Positions 36,294 to 44,737 of a stretch of DNA of 64,000 nt are shown piece after piece. The stretch's first letter is position 1. Every line of letters begins with the position of its first letter. The notes beneath the pieces were generated by a model. The model had not been told where the DNA came from and did no database searches. It saw only the letters and a list, made by a program, of their open reading frames with translations. Source of the stretch: Pseudomonas hamedanensis (GTDB taxonomy: Bacteria; Pseudomonadota; Gammaproteobacteria; Pseudomonadales; Pseudomonadaceae). The stretch lies in contig NZ_CP077091.1 in assembly GCF_014268595.2 (NCBI RefSeq), positions 2,564,501-2,628,500 on the forward strand. Direction: 5' to 3'. The translations under genes and the position numbers were made by a program.

Positions 36294-39140
36294 ATGGCGC
36301 AGCAGTATCAACCGGGGCAACGCTGGATCAGTGACAGCGAAGCAGAGCTTGGTTTAGGCACCGTTCTGGCACAGGACGGCCGCTTGTTGACCGTGCTTTA
36401 CCCGGCCACTGGCGAAACCCGCCAGTACGCGCTACGGAATGCGCCCCTGACCCGCGTGCGGTTCTCGCCCGGCGACAGCATTACTCATTTCGAAGGCTGG
36501 AAGATGACCGTGCAGGAAGTCGACGATGTCGACGGACTGATGGTTTATCACGGCCTCAACGCCCAGAACGAAGCCGTTACCCTGCCGGAAACCCAGCTGT
36601 CGAACTTCATTCAGTTCCGTCTGGCCAGCGACCGTCTGTTCGCCGGACAGATCGACCCGCTGCCGTGGTTCTCCCTGCGCTACAACACCCTTGAACACAC
36701 CAGCCGCCAGTTGCAGTCCTCGCTGTGGGGCTTGGGCGGCGTGCGTGCGCAACCGATCGCGCACCAGTTGCACATTGCCCGCGAAGTCGCCGACCGCATT
36801 GCGCCGCGGGTACTGCTGGCGGACGAAGTAGGCCTGGGGAAAACCATCGAAGCCGGTCTGGTGATCCATCGCCAACTGCTTTCGGGCCGCGCCAACCGCG
36901 TGCTGATCCTGGTGCCGGAAAACCTCCAGCACCAGTGGCTGGTGGAAATGCGCCGCCGCTTCAATCTGCAAGTCGCGCTGTTCGACGAAGAACGTTTCAT
37001 CGAAAGCGATGCCACCAACCCGTTCGAAGACACGCAACTGGCGCTGGTCGCGCTGGAATGGCTGGTCGACGATGAGAAGGCCCAGGACGCGCTGTTCGCC
37101 GCCGGCTGGGATCTGCTGGTGGTCGACGAAGCGCATCACCTGGTCTGGCACGAAGAAAAAGCCAGCGCGGAATATTCGCTGGTCGAACAACTCGCTGAAG
37201 TGATCCCGGGCGTGCTGCTGCTCACCGCCACCCCAGAGCAACTCGGCCAGGACAGCCACTTCGCCCGTCTGCGCCTGCTCGACCCGAACCGTTTCCATGA
37301 CCTGGCCGCCTTCCGCGCCGAGAGCGACAACTATCGCCCGGTGGCCGAGGCCGTCCAGGAGCTGCTCGACAAGGGCCGTCTCTCGGCCGAAGCGCACAAG
37401 ACCATTCATGGTTTCCTCGGCAATGAAGGCGAAGCCCTGCTGACCGCGGTCAATGATGGCGATACCGAAGCCAGCGCCCGCCTCGTACGTGAGCTGCTTG
37501 ATCGCCACGGCACCGGCCGCGTGCTGTTCCGTAACACCCGCGCCGCCGTGCAGGGTTTCCCGGAGCGCAAGCTGCACCCGTATCCGCTGCCGTGCCCGGC
37601 CGAATACCTCGAACTGCCGCTGGGCGAACACGCCGAGCTGTACCCGGAAGTCAGCTTCCAGGCCCAGCCGGACGCCAGCGAAGAAGAGCGCTGGTGGAAG
37701 TTCGACCCGCGCGTCGAGTGGCTGATCGATCAGCTGAAAATGCTCAAGCGCACCAAAGTGCTGGTGATCTGCGCCCATGCCGAAACCGCGATGGACCTGG
37801 AAGACGCCCTGCGCGTGCGTTCCGGCATCCCGGCCACGGTGTTCCACGAAGGCATGAACATCCTCGAGCGTGACCGCGCCGCCGCCTACTTCGCCGACGA
37901 AGAGTTTGGCGCGCAGGTGCTGATCTGCTCGGAAATCGGCAGTGAAGGTCGCAACTTCCAGTTCGCTCACCATCTGGTGCTGTTCGATCTGCCGTCGCAC
38001 CCGGACCTGCTCGAGCAGCGCATCGGTCGTCTCGACCGGATTGGCCAGAAGCACATCATCGAGCTGCACGTGCCGTACCTCGAAACCAGCCCGCAAGCGC
38101 GCCTGTTCCAGTGGTATCACGAAGCGCTGAATGCGTTCCTCAACACCTGCCCGACCGGCAACGCCTTGCAGCATCAGTTCGGCCCGCGCCTGCTGCCGCT
38201 GCTCGAAGAAGCCGACGACGGCGAGTGGCAAGCGCTGATCGACGAAGCGCGCGCCGAGCGTGAACGCCTGGAAGCCGAGCTGCACACCGGTCGTGACCGT
38301 TTGCTGGAGCTCAATTCCGGCGGCGCTGGCGAAGGTGAAGCGCTGGTCGAGGCGATCCTCGAGCAGGACGACCAGTTCGCCCTGCCGATCTATATGGAAA
38401 CCCTGTTCGACGCGTTCGGCATCGACAGCGAAGACCATTCTGAAAACGCCCTGATCCTCAAGCCGAGCGAGAAGATGCTCGACGCCAGTTTCCCGCTGGG
38501 CGACGACGAAGGCGTGACCATCACCTACGACCGTAACCAGGCGCTGTCGCGCGAAGACATGCAGTTCATCACCTGGGAACACCCGATGGTGCAGGGCGGC
38601 ATGGACCTGGTGCTGTCCGGCTCGATGGGCAACACCGCCGTCGCGCTGATCAAGAACAAGGCGCTGAAACCGGGCACCGTATTGCTGGAACTGCTTTACG
38701 TCAGTGAAGTGGTCGCGCCGCGTTCGCTGCAACTGGGCCGCTACTTGCCACCGGCGGCGCTGCGCTGCCTGCTCGATGCCAATGGCAATGACCTGTCGCC
38801 ACGGGTTTCGTTTGAGACCCTGAATGATCAGCTCGAAAGCGTGCCGCGTGCCAGCGCCAACAAGTTCATCCAGGCCCAGCGCGATCAGCTGACGCCACGG
38901 ATCAACGCCGGCGAAGACAAGATCGCCCCGCGTCACGCCGAGCGCGTGGCCGAAGCGCGTCGTCGTCTGGCCGCCGACACCGACGAAGAACTGGCGCGCC
39001 TGACCGCCTTGCAAGCGGTCAACCCGAGCGTACGTGACAGCGAACTGGAAGCGCTGCGTACACAGCGTGAACAGGGTCTGGCGATGCTGGATAAAGCGGC
39101 TTTGCGCCTGGAAGCGATTCGGGTGTTGGTGGCGGGTTAA
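36294..39140 (+). CDS. rapA: RNA polymerase-associated ATPase RapA (HepA)
   Basis: A 948-residue Swi2/Snf2-family ATPase that binds RNA polymerase and promotes its recycling after transcription. N-terminal Tudor-like domains (residues 1-110) are followed by the helicase core: Walker [14 protein letters not shown] (176-188), DEAH at 278-281, [20 protein letters not shown], and the C-terminal lobe with [20 protein letters not shown] and [11 protein letters not shown] (motif VI). The length matches the family (~948-968). AAGGTGGGAG upstream supports the start. Monocistronic, with a terminator. Confidence 0.96.
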   Translation: MAQQYQPGQRWISDSEAELGLGTVLAQDGRLLTVLYPATGETRQYALRNAPLTRVRFSPGDSITHFEGWKMTVQEVDDVDGLMVYHGLNAQNEAVTLPETQLSNFIQFRLASDRLFAGQIDPLPWFSLRYNTLEHTSRQLQSSLWGLGGVRAQPIAHQLHIAREVADRIAPRVLLADEVGLGKTIEAGLVIHRQLLSGRANRVLILVPENLQHQWLVEMRRRFNLQVALFDEERFIESDATNPFEDTQLALVALEWLVDDEKAQDALFAAGWDLLVVDEAHHLVWHEEKASAEYSLVEQLAEVIPGVLLLTATPEQLGQDSHFARLRLLDPNRFHDLAAFRAESDNYRPVAEAVQELLDKGRLSAEAHKTIHGFLGNEGEALLTAVNDGDTEASARLVRELLDRHGTGRVLFRNTRAAVQGFPERKLHPYPLPCPAEYLELPLGEHAELYPEVSFQAQPDASEEERWWKFDPRVEWLIDQLKMLKRTKVLVICAHAETAMDLEDALRVRSGIPATVFHEGMNILERDRAAAYFADEEFGAQVLICSEIGSEGRNFQFAHHLVLFDLPSHPDLLEQRIGRLDRIGQKHIIELHVPYLETSPQARLFQWYHEALNAFLNTCPTGNALQHQFGPRLLPLLEEADDGEWQALIDEARAERERLEAELHTGRDRLLELNSGGAGEGEALVEAILEQDDQFALPIYMETLFDAFGIDSEDHSENALILKPSEKMLDASFPLGDDEGVTITYDRNQALSREDMQFITWEHPMVQGGMDLVLSGSMGNTAVALIKNKALKPGTVLLELLYVSEVVAPRSLQLGRYLPPAALRCLLDANGNDLSPRVSFETLNDQLESVPRASANKFIQAQRDQLTPRINAGEDKIAPRHAERVAEARRRLAADTDEELARLTALQAVNPSVRDSELEALRTQREQGLAMLDKAALRLEAIRVLVAG

Positions 39141-39170
39141 ACCGCCCTGTTCCGCCGTTGAAAAACCAGG

Positions 39171-39196
39171 AGGCCCGCAGTGATGCGGGCCTTTTT
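39171..39196 (+). terminator. Terminator after rapA
   Basis: Stem AGGCCCGCA / TGCGGGCCT with a 4-base loop and a following T run. Confidence 0.9.
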
Positions 39197-39231
39197 GTAA
39201 GTCAGTTATTTATCAGCTGATGCTGATAACC

Positions 39232-39300
39232 CTATCGCGAGCAGGCTCACTCCTACAGTTGGAAAGCGTTCCCCCTGTAGGAATGAGCCTGCTCGCGATA
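39232..39300. repeat. REP pair between convergent rapA and MFS gene
   Basis: Arms CTATCGCGAGCAGGCTCACT and reverse complement (one base different: GGAATGAG), with a ~20-bp spacer. Confidence 0.86.
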
Positions 39301-39304
39301 GCCG

Positions 39305-40654
39305 TTAAGCAGTCGCCGCCGAAACCTCTGGCTCAACCACCGCCACCAACCCATCCCTCATCCGCTGCGCATCGCGAACAAAACACCGCGATGCCAGAAA
39401 CAGAAAGACCATGGTCAAAAACAGCGCCACCGGAATCAGGTACATCGCGTCATGCAGACCCACGGCCTTGAACGCTTCGGTCATCTGCTCAGCCCCCGCC
39501 GACAACATCGCCGTGTGGGCGAAGTGATCCGACAACCCACCGACCACCACCGGCCCCAAACCACCGCCGAGCAGATACAGCCCGGCGAAGAACAACGCCA
39601 TCGCCGTGGCACGCAAACGCGGCTCGACCACGTCCTGGATCGCCGTGTACACGCAGGTGTAAAAGTTGTACGCGAACAGCCAGCCAACGCTGAACACCGC
39701 GACGAACACGCCGATCTCAATACGCCCGGCATGCAACGCCCACGCCGTGCACAGCGTCGAGATAATCAGGCTGAACGCGGCAAACAACAGCCGGCCACTG
39801 GCGAAACGCTGGTGAATCTTGTCGGCGATCCAGCCGCCGAGCGTCAGCCCGACCAGCCCGGTCACGCCGACGATAACCCCGGTCGCCACAGCCGCGTCCT
39901 GCAAAGGCATCAGGAAGTAACGTTGCAGCATCGGCACCAGAAACGAGTTGCAGGCGTAGGTGGCGAAGTTGAAACACAGCCCGGCCATCACCAGCCACAG
40001 AAAAGTCGGCACGGCGAGTACCCGGCGAATCGGCTTGTCGACCTTCTCTTGCGAGACCTGCACGGCTTCTGCCGCGCCGCGCTTTGGTTCTTTGATGAAA
40101 AACATGAAAATGGCGAGAACCAGCCCCGGCACCGCAGCAATGAAAAACGGCGCCCGCCAGCTGTCGAACGCCTTGACCATCGCACCGATGGTGAAGAACG
40201 CCAGCAGCAGCCCCAGCGGCAGGCCAAGCATGAAAATGCCCATGGCTCGCGCCCTGCGGTGGGCTGGAAACAAGTCGCCGATCAGTGAGTTGGCCGCCGG
40301 CGCATAACTCGCCTCGCCAATGCCGATGCCCATGCGCACGATCAAAAAGCTCCAGAAACTGCCGACCAGACCGTTGACGGCGGTCAGCGCGCTCCACGTC
40401 GCCAGGCCCCAGCCCATCAGCTTGCTGCGCGAACCGGTGTCGGCCATGCGCCCCAGCGGCAGGCCGGCGATGGCGTAAACGACGGTGAACGCGGTACCGA
40501 TGATGCCCAGCTGAAAGTCGCTGAGGTGCCATTCCATGCGGATCGGTTCGATGATGATCGCCGGGATCGTGCGGTCGAAGAAGTTGAACAGGTTGGCGAG
40601 GAACAGCAGGAACAGAATGCGCCAGGCATTCGCCGCTTGGGTCGAGTTCTGCAT
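39305..40654 (-). CDS. MFS transporter, spinster-like
   Basis: A 449-residue, 12-helix MFS protein. The helix 1 region LFLLFLANLFNFFDRTIPAIIIEPI and GTAFTVVYAIAGLPLGRMADTGSR (loop 2-3) match the spinster/aromatic-hexuronate group, and IVRMGIGIGEASYAPAANSLIGD is the spinster-type helix 4-5 motif. Substrate unknown; possibly an organic acid or lipid-like compound. It is convergent with rapA and shares no operon. Confidence 0.82.
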   Translation of the reverse strand: MQNSTQAANAWRILFLLFLANLFNFFDRTIPAIIIEPIRMEWHLSDFQLGIIGTAFTVVYAIAGLPLGRMADTGSRSKLMGWGLATWSALTAVNGLVGSFWSFLIVRMGIGIGEASYAPAANSLIGDLFPAHRRARAMGIFMLGLPLGLLLAFFTIGAMVKAFDSWRAPFFIAAVPGLVLAIFMFFIKEPKRGAAEAVQVSQEKVDKPIRRVLAVPTFLWLVMAGLCFNFATYACNSFLVPMLQRYFLMPLQDAAVATGVIVGVTGLVGLTLGGWIADKIHQRFASGRLLFAAFSLIISTLCTAWALHAGRIEIGVFVAVFSVGWLFAYNFYTCVYTAIQDVVEPRLRATAMALFFAGLYLLGGGLGPVVVGGLSDHFAHTAMLSAGAEQMTEAFKAVGLHDAMYLIPVALFLTMVFLFLASRCFVRDAQRMRDGLVAVVEPEVSAATA

Positions 40655-40955
40655 GGGTCCGTCTCTTTATTGTTATGGGGCTTCACTGCCAACGCATCCG
40701 AGCCCGGAACCTGCAATCTAGTCAGCCGCGCGAGGGCTGTCTGTCATCATTCGTCAGCCTGATATCGGCCCATCGCACTGTAACGAAACGTAAGCCCTTG
40801 ATAAGTCTGCAATCCCCCGAAAACCGGGGGCTTTGCGGCAAAACCCTGGCACAAAAAAATAGTTTCGCGCCCCCCTTCCCAACGCCATGGCAAAGCCTAG
40901 AATGGCCGCCGGATCCGTCCGGATCTTCCGATCAATCCCTTTGATACCCCCGCCC
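40655..40955. other. Intergenic region between divergent MFS and YkgJ-type genes
   Basis: About 300 bp without a gene. A CCCCCG-AAAAC-CGGGGG hairpin lies at 40814-40830; its role is unclear because both flanking genes read away from it. TAGAAT near 40899 could be a -10 for the downstream gene. Confidence 0.4.
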
Positions 40956-41324
40956 ATGTCCGAAGCCAGTCCGTGTCTGAATTGCGGTGCCTGCTGTTCC
41001 CATTTTCGCGTGTCTTTTTTCTGGGGTGAGTGTTCATCCTCAGGCGGTACGGTCCCCGATGAACTGGTGACCCAAGTCACGCCGAGCCGGGTAGCGATGA
41101 TCGGCACTGACCGCAAGCCGACGCGCTGCATATCGCTGGCGGGCGAGGTCGGTAGCGCCGTGCAATGCACGATCTATGAACAGCGCTCCAGCCCCTGCCG
41201 CGAGTTCGAGGCCTCATGGGAAAACGGCGAACACAACAGCGACTGCGACAAAGCCCGCGCCGCCCACGGCCTGCCACCCTTGCCGCCGCACTGGAATGAC
41301 CTGCCTCTGGAACGTATTGCCTGA
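40956..41324 (+). CDS. YkgJ-family cysteine-cluster protein
   Basis: A 122-residue cytoplasmic protein of the YkgJ/UPF0153 Cys-cluster family, predicted to bind Zn or an Fe-S cluster. The defining cysteines are in PCLNCGACCSHFRVSF and near CTIYEQRSSPCREFEASWEN; further Cys residues are in FFWGECSSSGG, TRCISL and NSDCDKAR. The start at MSEASPCLNC is chosen because the upstream frame is GC-rich leader. No function is established for the family. Sits alone between two transcription units. Confidence 0.8.
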   Translation: MSEASPCLNCGACCSHFRVSFFWGECSSSGGTVPDELVTQVTPSRVAMIGTDRKPTRCISLAGEVGSAVQCTIYEQRSSPCREFEASWENGEHNSDCDKARAAHGLPPLPPHWNDLPLERIA

Positions 41325-41474
41325 CCCTTAGCGCCAATCGCTATGAGGCTAATGTCAAAATCATTCGCGCCAATGTGCCACTACGCCTTGCGCCCCAGAA
41401 ACGGCCTCTATACTCCAGGCATTCGCCGGCGTTGACGAACGCACCGGCCCGATGAATCCGAGACGGGGCACGCT

Positions 41475-43757
41475 ATGGAGTGGCTTGGTTTGCAGTTTGT
41501 TACCGAGCTGCCGGAGAGCGGACAGGTCATACTCAATTGCACCCACGATCCCGTGCTGGTGCTGGTGGCGTATCTGGTCGCGTGCGCGGCCAGTTTTGCC
41601 ACGCTGGACATGGCCGAGCGGGTCGGCCATGCCGAAAACCCGGGCGCGCGACGCGTCTGGCGCTGGATCGGCGGCGCCTGCCTGGCCGGCGGGATCTGGG
41701 CCATGCATTTCATTGGCATGCTGGCGTTTCAGGCCCCTATCGAGATCCACTACCACCTGCCGACCACCCTGTTTTCCCTGCTGATCGCCCTGCTCGCCTC
41801 GGCGCTGGCCATGCACACCCTGAGCGTGGCGCAGCCGAGTCTGGCGCGTTGCCTGAGGACTGCCGTGGTCATCGGCCTGGGGATCGCCAGCATGCATTAC
41901 GTCGGCATGGCCGCCATGCAATCGAGCGCCACGGCGTATTACCAACCGAGTCTATTCGGACTGTCGATCGTGATCGCCGTCGGCGCCAGTTTTGCGGCGT
42001 TGTGGGTGGCCGGCTACCTGCGTGAAGGCAGCGGCGTGGCGCATCAGGTGCTCAAATACGTCGCCGCGCTGATGCTCGGCGCCGGCATTATCAGCATGCA
42101 CTTCACCGGCATGGCCGCCTTGCAACTGGTGCTGCCCGACGGCGCCGCACCGACGATGGCCGTGGAAACCAGCCATCTGCAACTGGGCCTGACGGTCGCG
42201 TTGATCATCTTGCTGATTCTGGGCAGCGCCATCAGCGCCGCCATGGCCGACAAAAAACTGCAGAACAAGGAACACGACCTGCGCCGGGTCAATGCCCTGC
42301 TCAGCCAGCTCGATCAGGCGCGCATGTCGTTGCAGCAAGTGGCCAACTACGACGCGCTGACCAACCTGATCAATCGCCGTGGCTTCAATCAGCTCTTCGC
42401 CGAGAAGCTCAGCCAGAAAGCCAGCGAAGGCGGCATGCTGGCGGTGATGTTTCTCGACATCGACCACTTCAAGCGTATCAACGACAGCCTCGGCCACGAT
42501 GCCGGCGATGCGCTGCTCAAAGTCATCGCCAGTCACATCAAAAGCTCGGTGCGCAGCCATGAGGACGTGGTCGCAAGGTTCGGAGGTGACGAGTTCTGCA
42601 TCCTCATCAGCCTGCGTGACCGCGAGGAAGCGCGCAACATGGCCCAGCGCATCATGCTCAAGATGAAAGAGCCCATTGAACTGGCCGGGCGCCGGATGGT
42701 GATGACCACCAGCATCGGCATCAGCCTGTTTCCGCACGATGGCAGCACTTGCGAAGAGTTGCTCAAGCACGCCGACCTCGCGCTCTACCAATCCAAGGGC
42801 GCCGGGCGCAACGGTTTGCACTTTTTCAGTCCCAGCCTCAAGACTCGCGCCAGCTTCGAGCTGCAACTGGAAGAGGAATTGCGTAACGCCTTGCGTGAAG
42901 AGCACGCGCTGATGCTGTATTACCAGCCGATTTTTGAACTGAAAACCGGCCGCGTGACCAAGCTCGAAGCGTTGATCCGCTGGCAACATCCGACCCACGG
43001 CTTGCTGACCCCGGACCGTTTTATCGGCATTGCCGAAAACAACGGCCTGATCGCCGAACTGGACAACTGGGTGCTGCGCCGGGCCTGCAAGGATCTGGGC
43101 GAGCTGTCGCGCCATGGCTGCGAAGACCTGAAAATCGCCTGGAACTGCTCACCGCTGAACCTGGCCCGCGAGGAACTGGCCGACGAAATCGAAAGCGCGT
43201 TGCGCACTGCCGGCGTCGCGCCGGAGCGGCTGGAGCTGGAAGTCACCGAGAACGCCCTGATGGGCAATATCGCCAATACTCTGGTGCTGTTGCGCCAGAT
43301 CCGCGCCCTCGGCGTGTCGCTGTCGATTGATGACTTCGGCACCGGTTACTCGTCGCTGGCCTACCTTAAACGCCTGCCGCTCAATACGCTGAAGATTGAC
43401 CGCTCTTTCATCCTCGACATTCCCACCGCCACCGCCGACATGGAAATCGTTCAGGCAATTATCGTCATGGCCCATACCCTGCATTTGCAGGTGGTCACCG
43501 AAGGCGTGGAAAGTCTGGAGCAATACGAATTCCTCGAGCGCTCGGGTTGCGATTTCATTCAGGGCTACCTGCTCAGCCGCCCGGTGCCGCTGGATGAATT
43601 GCGCCCGGTGCTGGAGGAAATCAACCAGCGCAAGCCTTCACACGCGGTCAATCCGTTGAGTCTGGCGCACGGTACATTTGCACCAATGTCGCTGGATCCT
43701 TCGCCAAAAAACCCTGCGCCCCATGCAGGCGCATCAGTTGTGCGGCCAATCCGCTGA
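41475..43757 (+). CDS. MHYT-GGDEF-EAL c-di-GMP signalling protein (MucR-like)
   Basis: A 760-residue inner-membrane protein. An N-terminal MHYT sensor of seven helices (residues 1-260) holds three copies of the motif: MHFIGM (77-82), MHYVGM (140-145) and MHFTGM (208-213). A GGDEF domain follows (GGDEF at 370-374), then an EAL domain (EAL at 498-500) with intact ENALM, DDFGTGYSS, LKID and EGVES. Both synthesis and breakdown of c-di-GMP are thus possible. The product-inhibition site RxxD is SHED here, so feedback control may be lost. P. aeruginosa MucR, linked to alginate, has the same order. The 3' end overlaps the convergent neighbour by 110 bp. Confidence 0.88.
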   Translation: MEWLGLQFVTELPESGQVILNCTHDPVLVLVAYLVACAASFATLDMAERVGHAENPGARRVWRWIGGACLAGGIWAMHFIGMLAFQAPIEIHYHLPTTLFSLLIALLASALAMHTLSVAQPSLARCLRTAVVIGLGIASMHYVGMAAMQSSATAYYQPSLFGLSIVIAVGASFAALWVAGYLREGSGVAHQVLKYVAALMLGAGIISMHFTGMAALQLVLPDGAAPTMAVETSHLQLGLTVALIILLILGSAISAAMADKKLQNKEHDLRRVNALLSQLDQARMSLQQVANYDALTNLINRRGFNQLFAEKLSQKASEGGMLAVMFLDIDHFKRINDSLGHDAGDALLKVIASHIKSSVRSHEDVVARFGGDEFCILISLRDREEARNMAQRIMLKMKEPIELAGRRMVMTTSIGISLFPHDGSTCEELLKHADLALYQSKGAGRNGLHFFSPSLKTRASFELQLEEELRNALREEHALMLYYQPIFELKTGRVTKLEALIRWQHPTHGLLTPDRFIGIAENNGLIAELDNWVLRRACKDLGELSRHGCEDLKIAWNCSPLNLAREELADEIESALRTAGVAPERLELEVTENALMGNIANTLVLLRQIRALGVSLSIDDFGTGYSSLAYLKRLPLNTLKIDRSFILDIPTATADMEIVQAIIVMAHTLHLQVVTEGVESLEQYEFLERSGCDFIQGYLLSRPVPLDELRPVLEEINQRKPSHAVNPLSLAHGTFAPMSLDPSPKNPAPHAGASVVRPIR

Positions 43758-44544
43758 TCGGCGTGGCCGAGCCTTGCTCGCGAGAGAATTTCACCGCCGT
43801 GTCGAGATCCTTGAGCAGTGTGCGCACATGCCACTTGATCGGCTCAAAACGGCTCTCGGCCATTTGCGGGGCGAGGATCTGCAAGGGTTTCGAATCGGCA
43901 AAGCCACCGGCCAGCGCCTCGGCGATCAGGCGCGCATCGACGCCTGCCTGTTCAGCCAGCGCCACCACTTCGGCAATCACCAGCGCATTGCAGGCGACGA
44001 TCATCTGATTGCAGGCCTTGGTCACCTGGCCGGCACCAATGCCGCCCATGTGCGTGACGCGCTGACCGAGAGTGAGCAACACCGGGCGCACGCGTTCAAG
44101 ATGCTCCGCCGCACCGCCGACCATGATCGCCAGGCTGCCGGCTTCGGCACCGACCACGCCGCCGGACACCGGCGAATCGAGCCAGTGCATGCCGGTTTTT
44201 TCGGCCAGCTCGGCGGCCATTTCGCGGGTCGCGGTCGGTTCGAGGCTGGAAAAATCCACCAGTAACTGAGCTTTTCTCGCCCCTTCAGCCACACCGCCAG
44301 CGCCAAACACCACCTCACGGACCACTGCGGTATCGGCCAGACACAGCATGACCATATCGGCGTGCTCGCACAGTTCAGCGGGGCTCGCGACTTGACGGGC
44401 GCCAGCTTCAACCAGTGGCGCGCATTTGTCCGGGTTGCGATTCCACACGGCCAGCGGGTAACCCGCGGCCAACAACCGTCGACACATGGGCAAGCCCATC
44501 AGGCCGATTCCGGCAAATCCCAACGAAGGTAGCGTTGACATCAT
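43648..44544 (-). CDS. NAD(P)-dependent beta-hydroxyacid dehydrogenase
   Basis: A 298-residue enzyme of the 3-hydroxyisobutyrate dehydrogenase / tartronate-semialdehyde reductase family. The Rossmann motif is GFAGIGLMGLPMCRRLLAAG (residues 9-28), the substrate-binding DSPVSGGVVGAEAGSLAIMVGG is near 123-144, and the catalytic Lys lies in GAGQVTKACNQM. Real substrate unknown. The last 110 bp overlap, on the opposite strand, the 3' end of the c-di-GMP gene. Two adjacent ATGs make the first residue uncertain. Confidence 0.83.
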   Translation of the reverse strand: MMSTLPSLGFAGIGLMGLPMCRRLLAAGYPLAVWNRNPDKCAPLVEAGARQVASPAELCEHADMVMLCLADTAVVREVVFGAGGVAEGARKAQLLVDFSSLEPTATREMAAELAEKTGMHWLDSPVSGGVVGAEAGSLAIMVGGAAEHLERVRPVLLTLGQRVTHMGGIGAGQVTKACNQMIVACNALVIAEVVALAEQAGVDARLIAEALAGGFADSKPLQILAPQMAESRFEPIKWHVRTLLKDLDTAVKFSREQGSATPISGLAAQLMRLHGAQGFLAKDPATLVQMYRAPDSTD

Positions 44545-44737
44545 TTTGCCTCTTTTCCATTAAAGATCGCCGAATAATGGCCGATTCATCAACGATCAGG
44601 AAAGGATTCCGCCCAGCGATCACCCCAGGCCAACACCCTGGCGCTCGGGCCTAATTCGCGCAAAAGACGCGAGATCCTATTCCGTGAGGTTCACCGGCAC
44701 TGGTCGGCGAACCAACCCAGTCCAGGTGCATGGCGCA

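Noticed and set aside
36432..39014. 860-codon open frame antisense to rapA
   Set aside because: It mirrors rapA codon structure (GC-rich third positions leave the opposite strand open), has no ribosome site, and its translation is low-complexity Gln/Val/Arg-rich with no recognisable domain.
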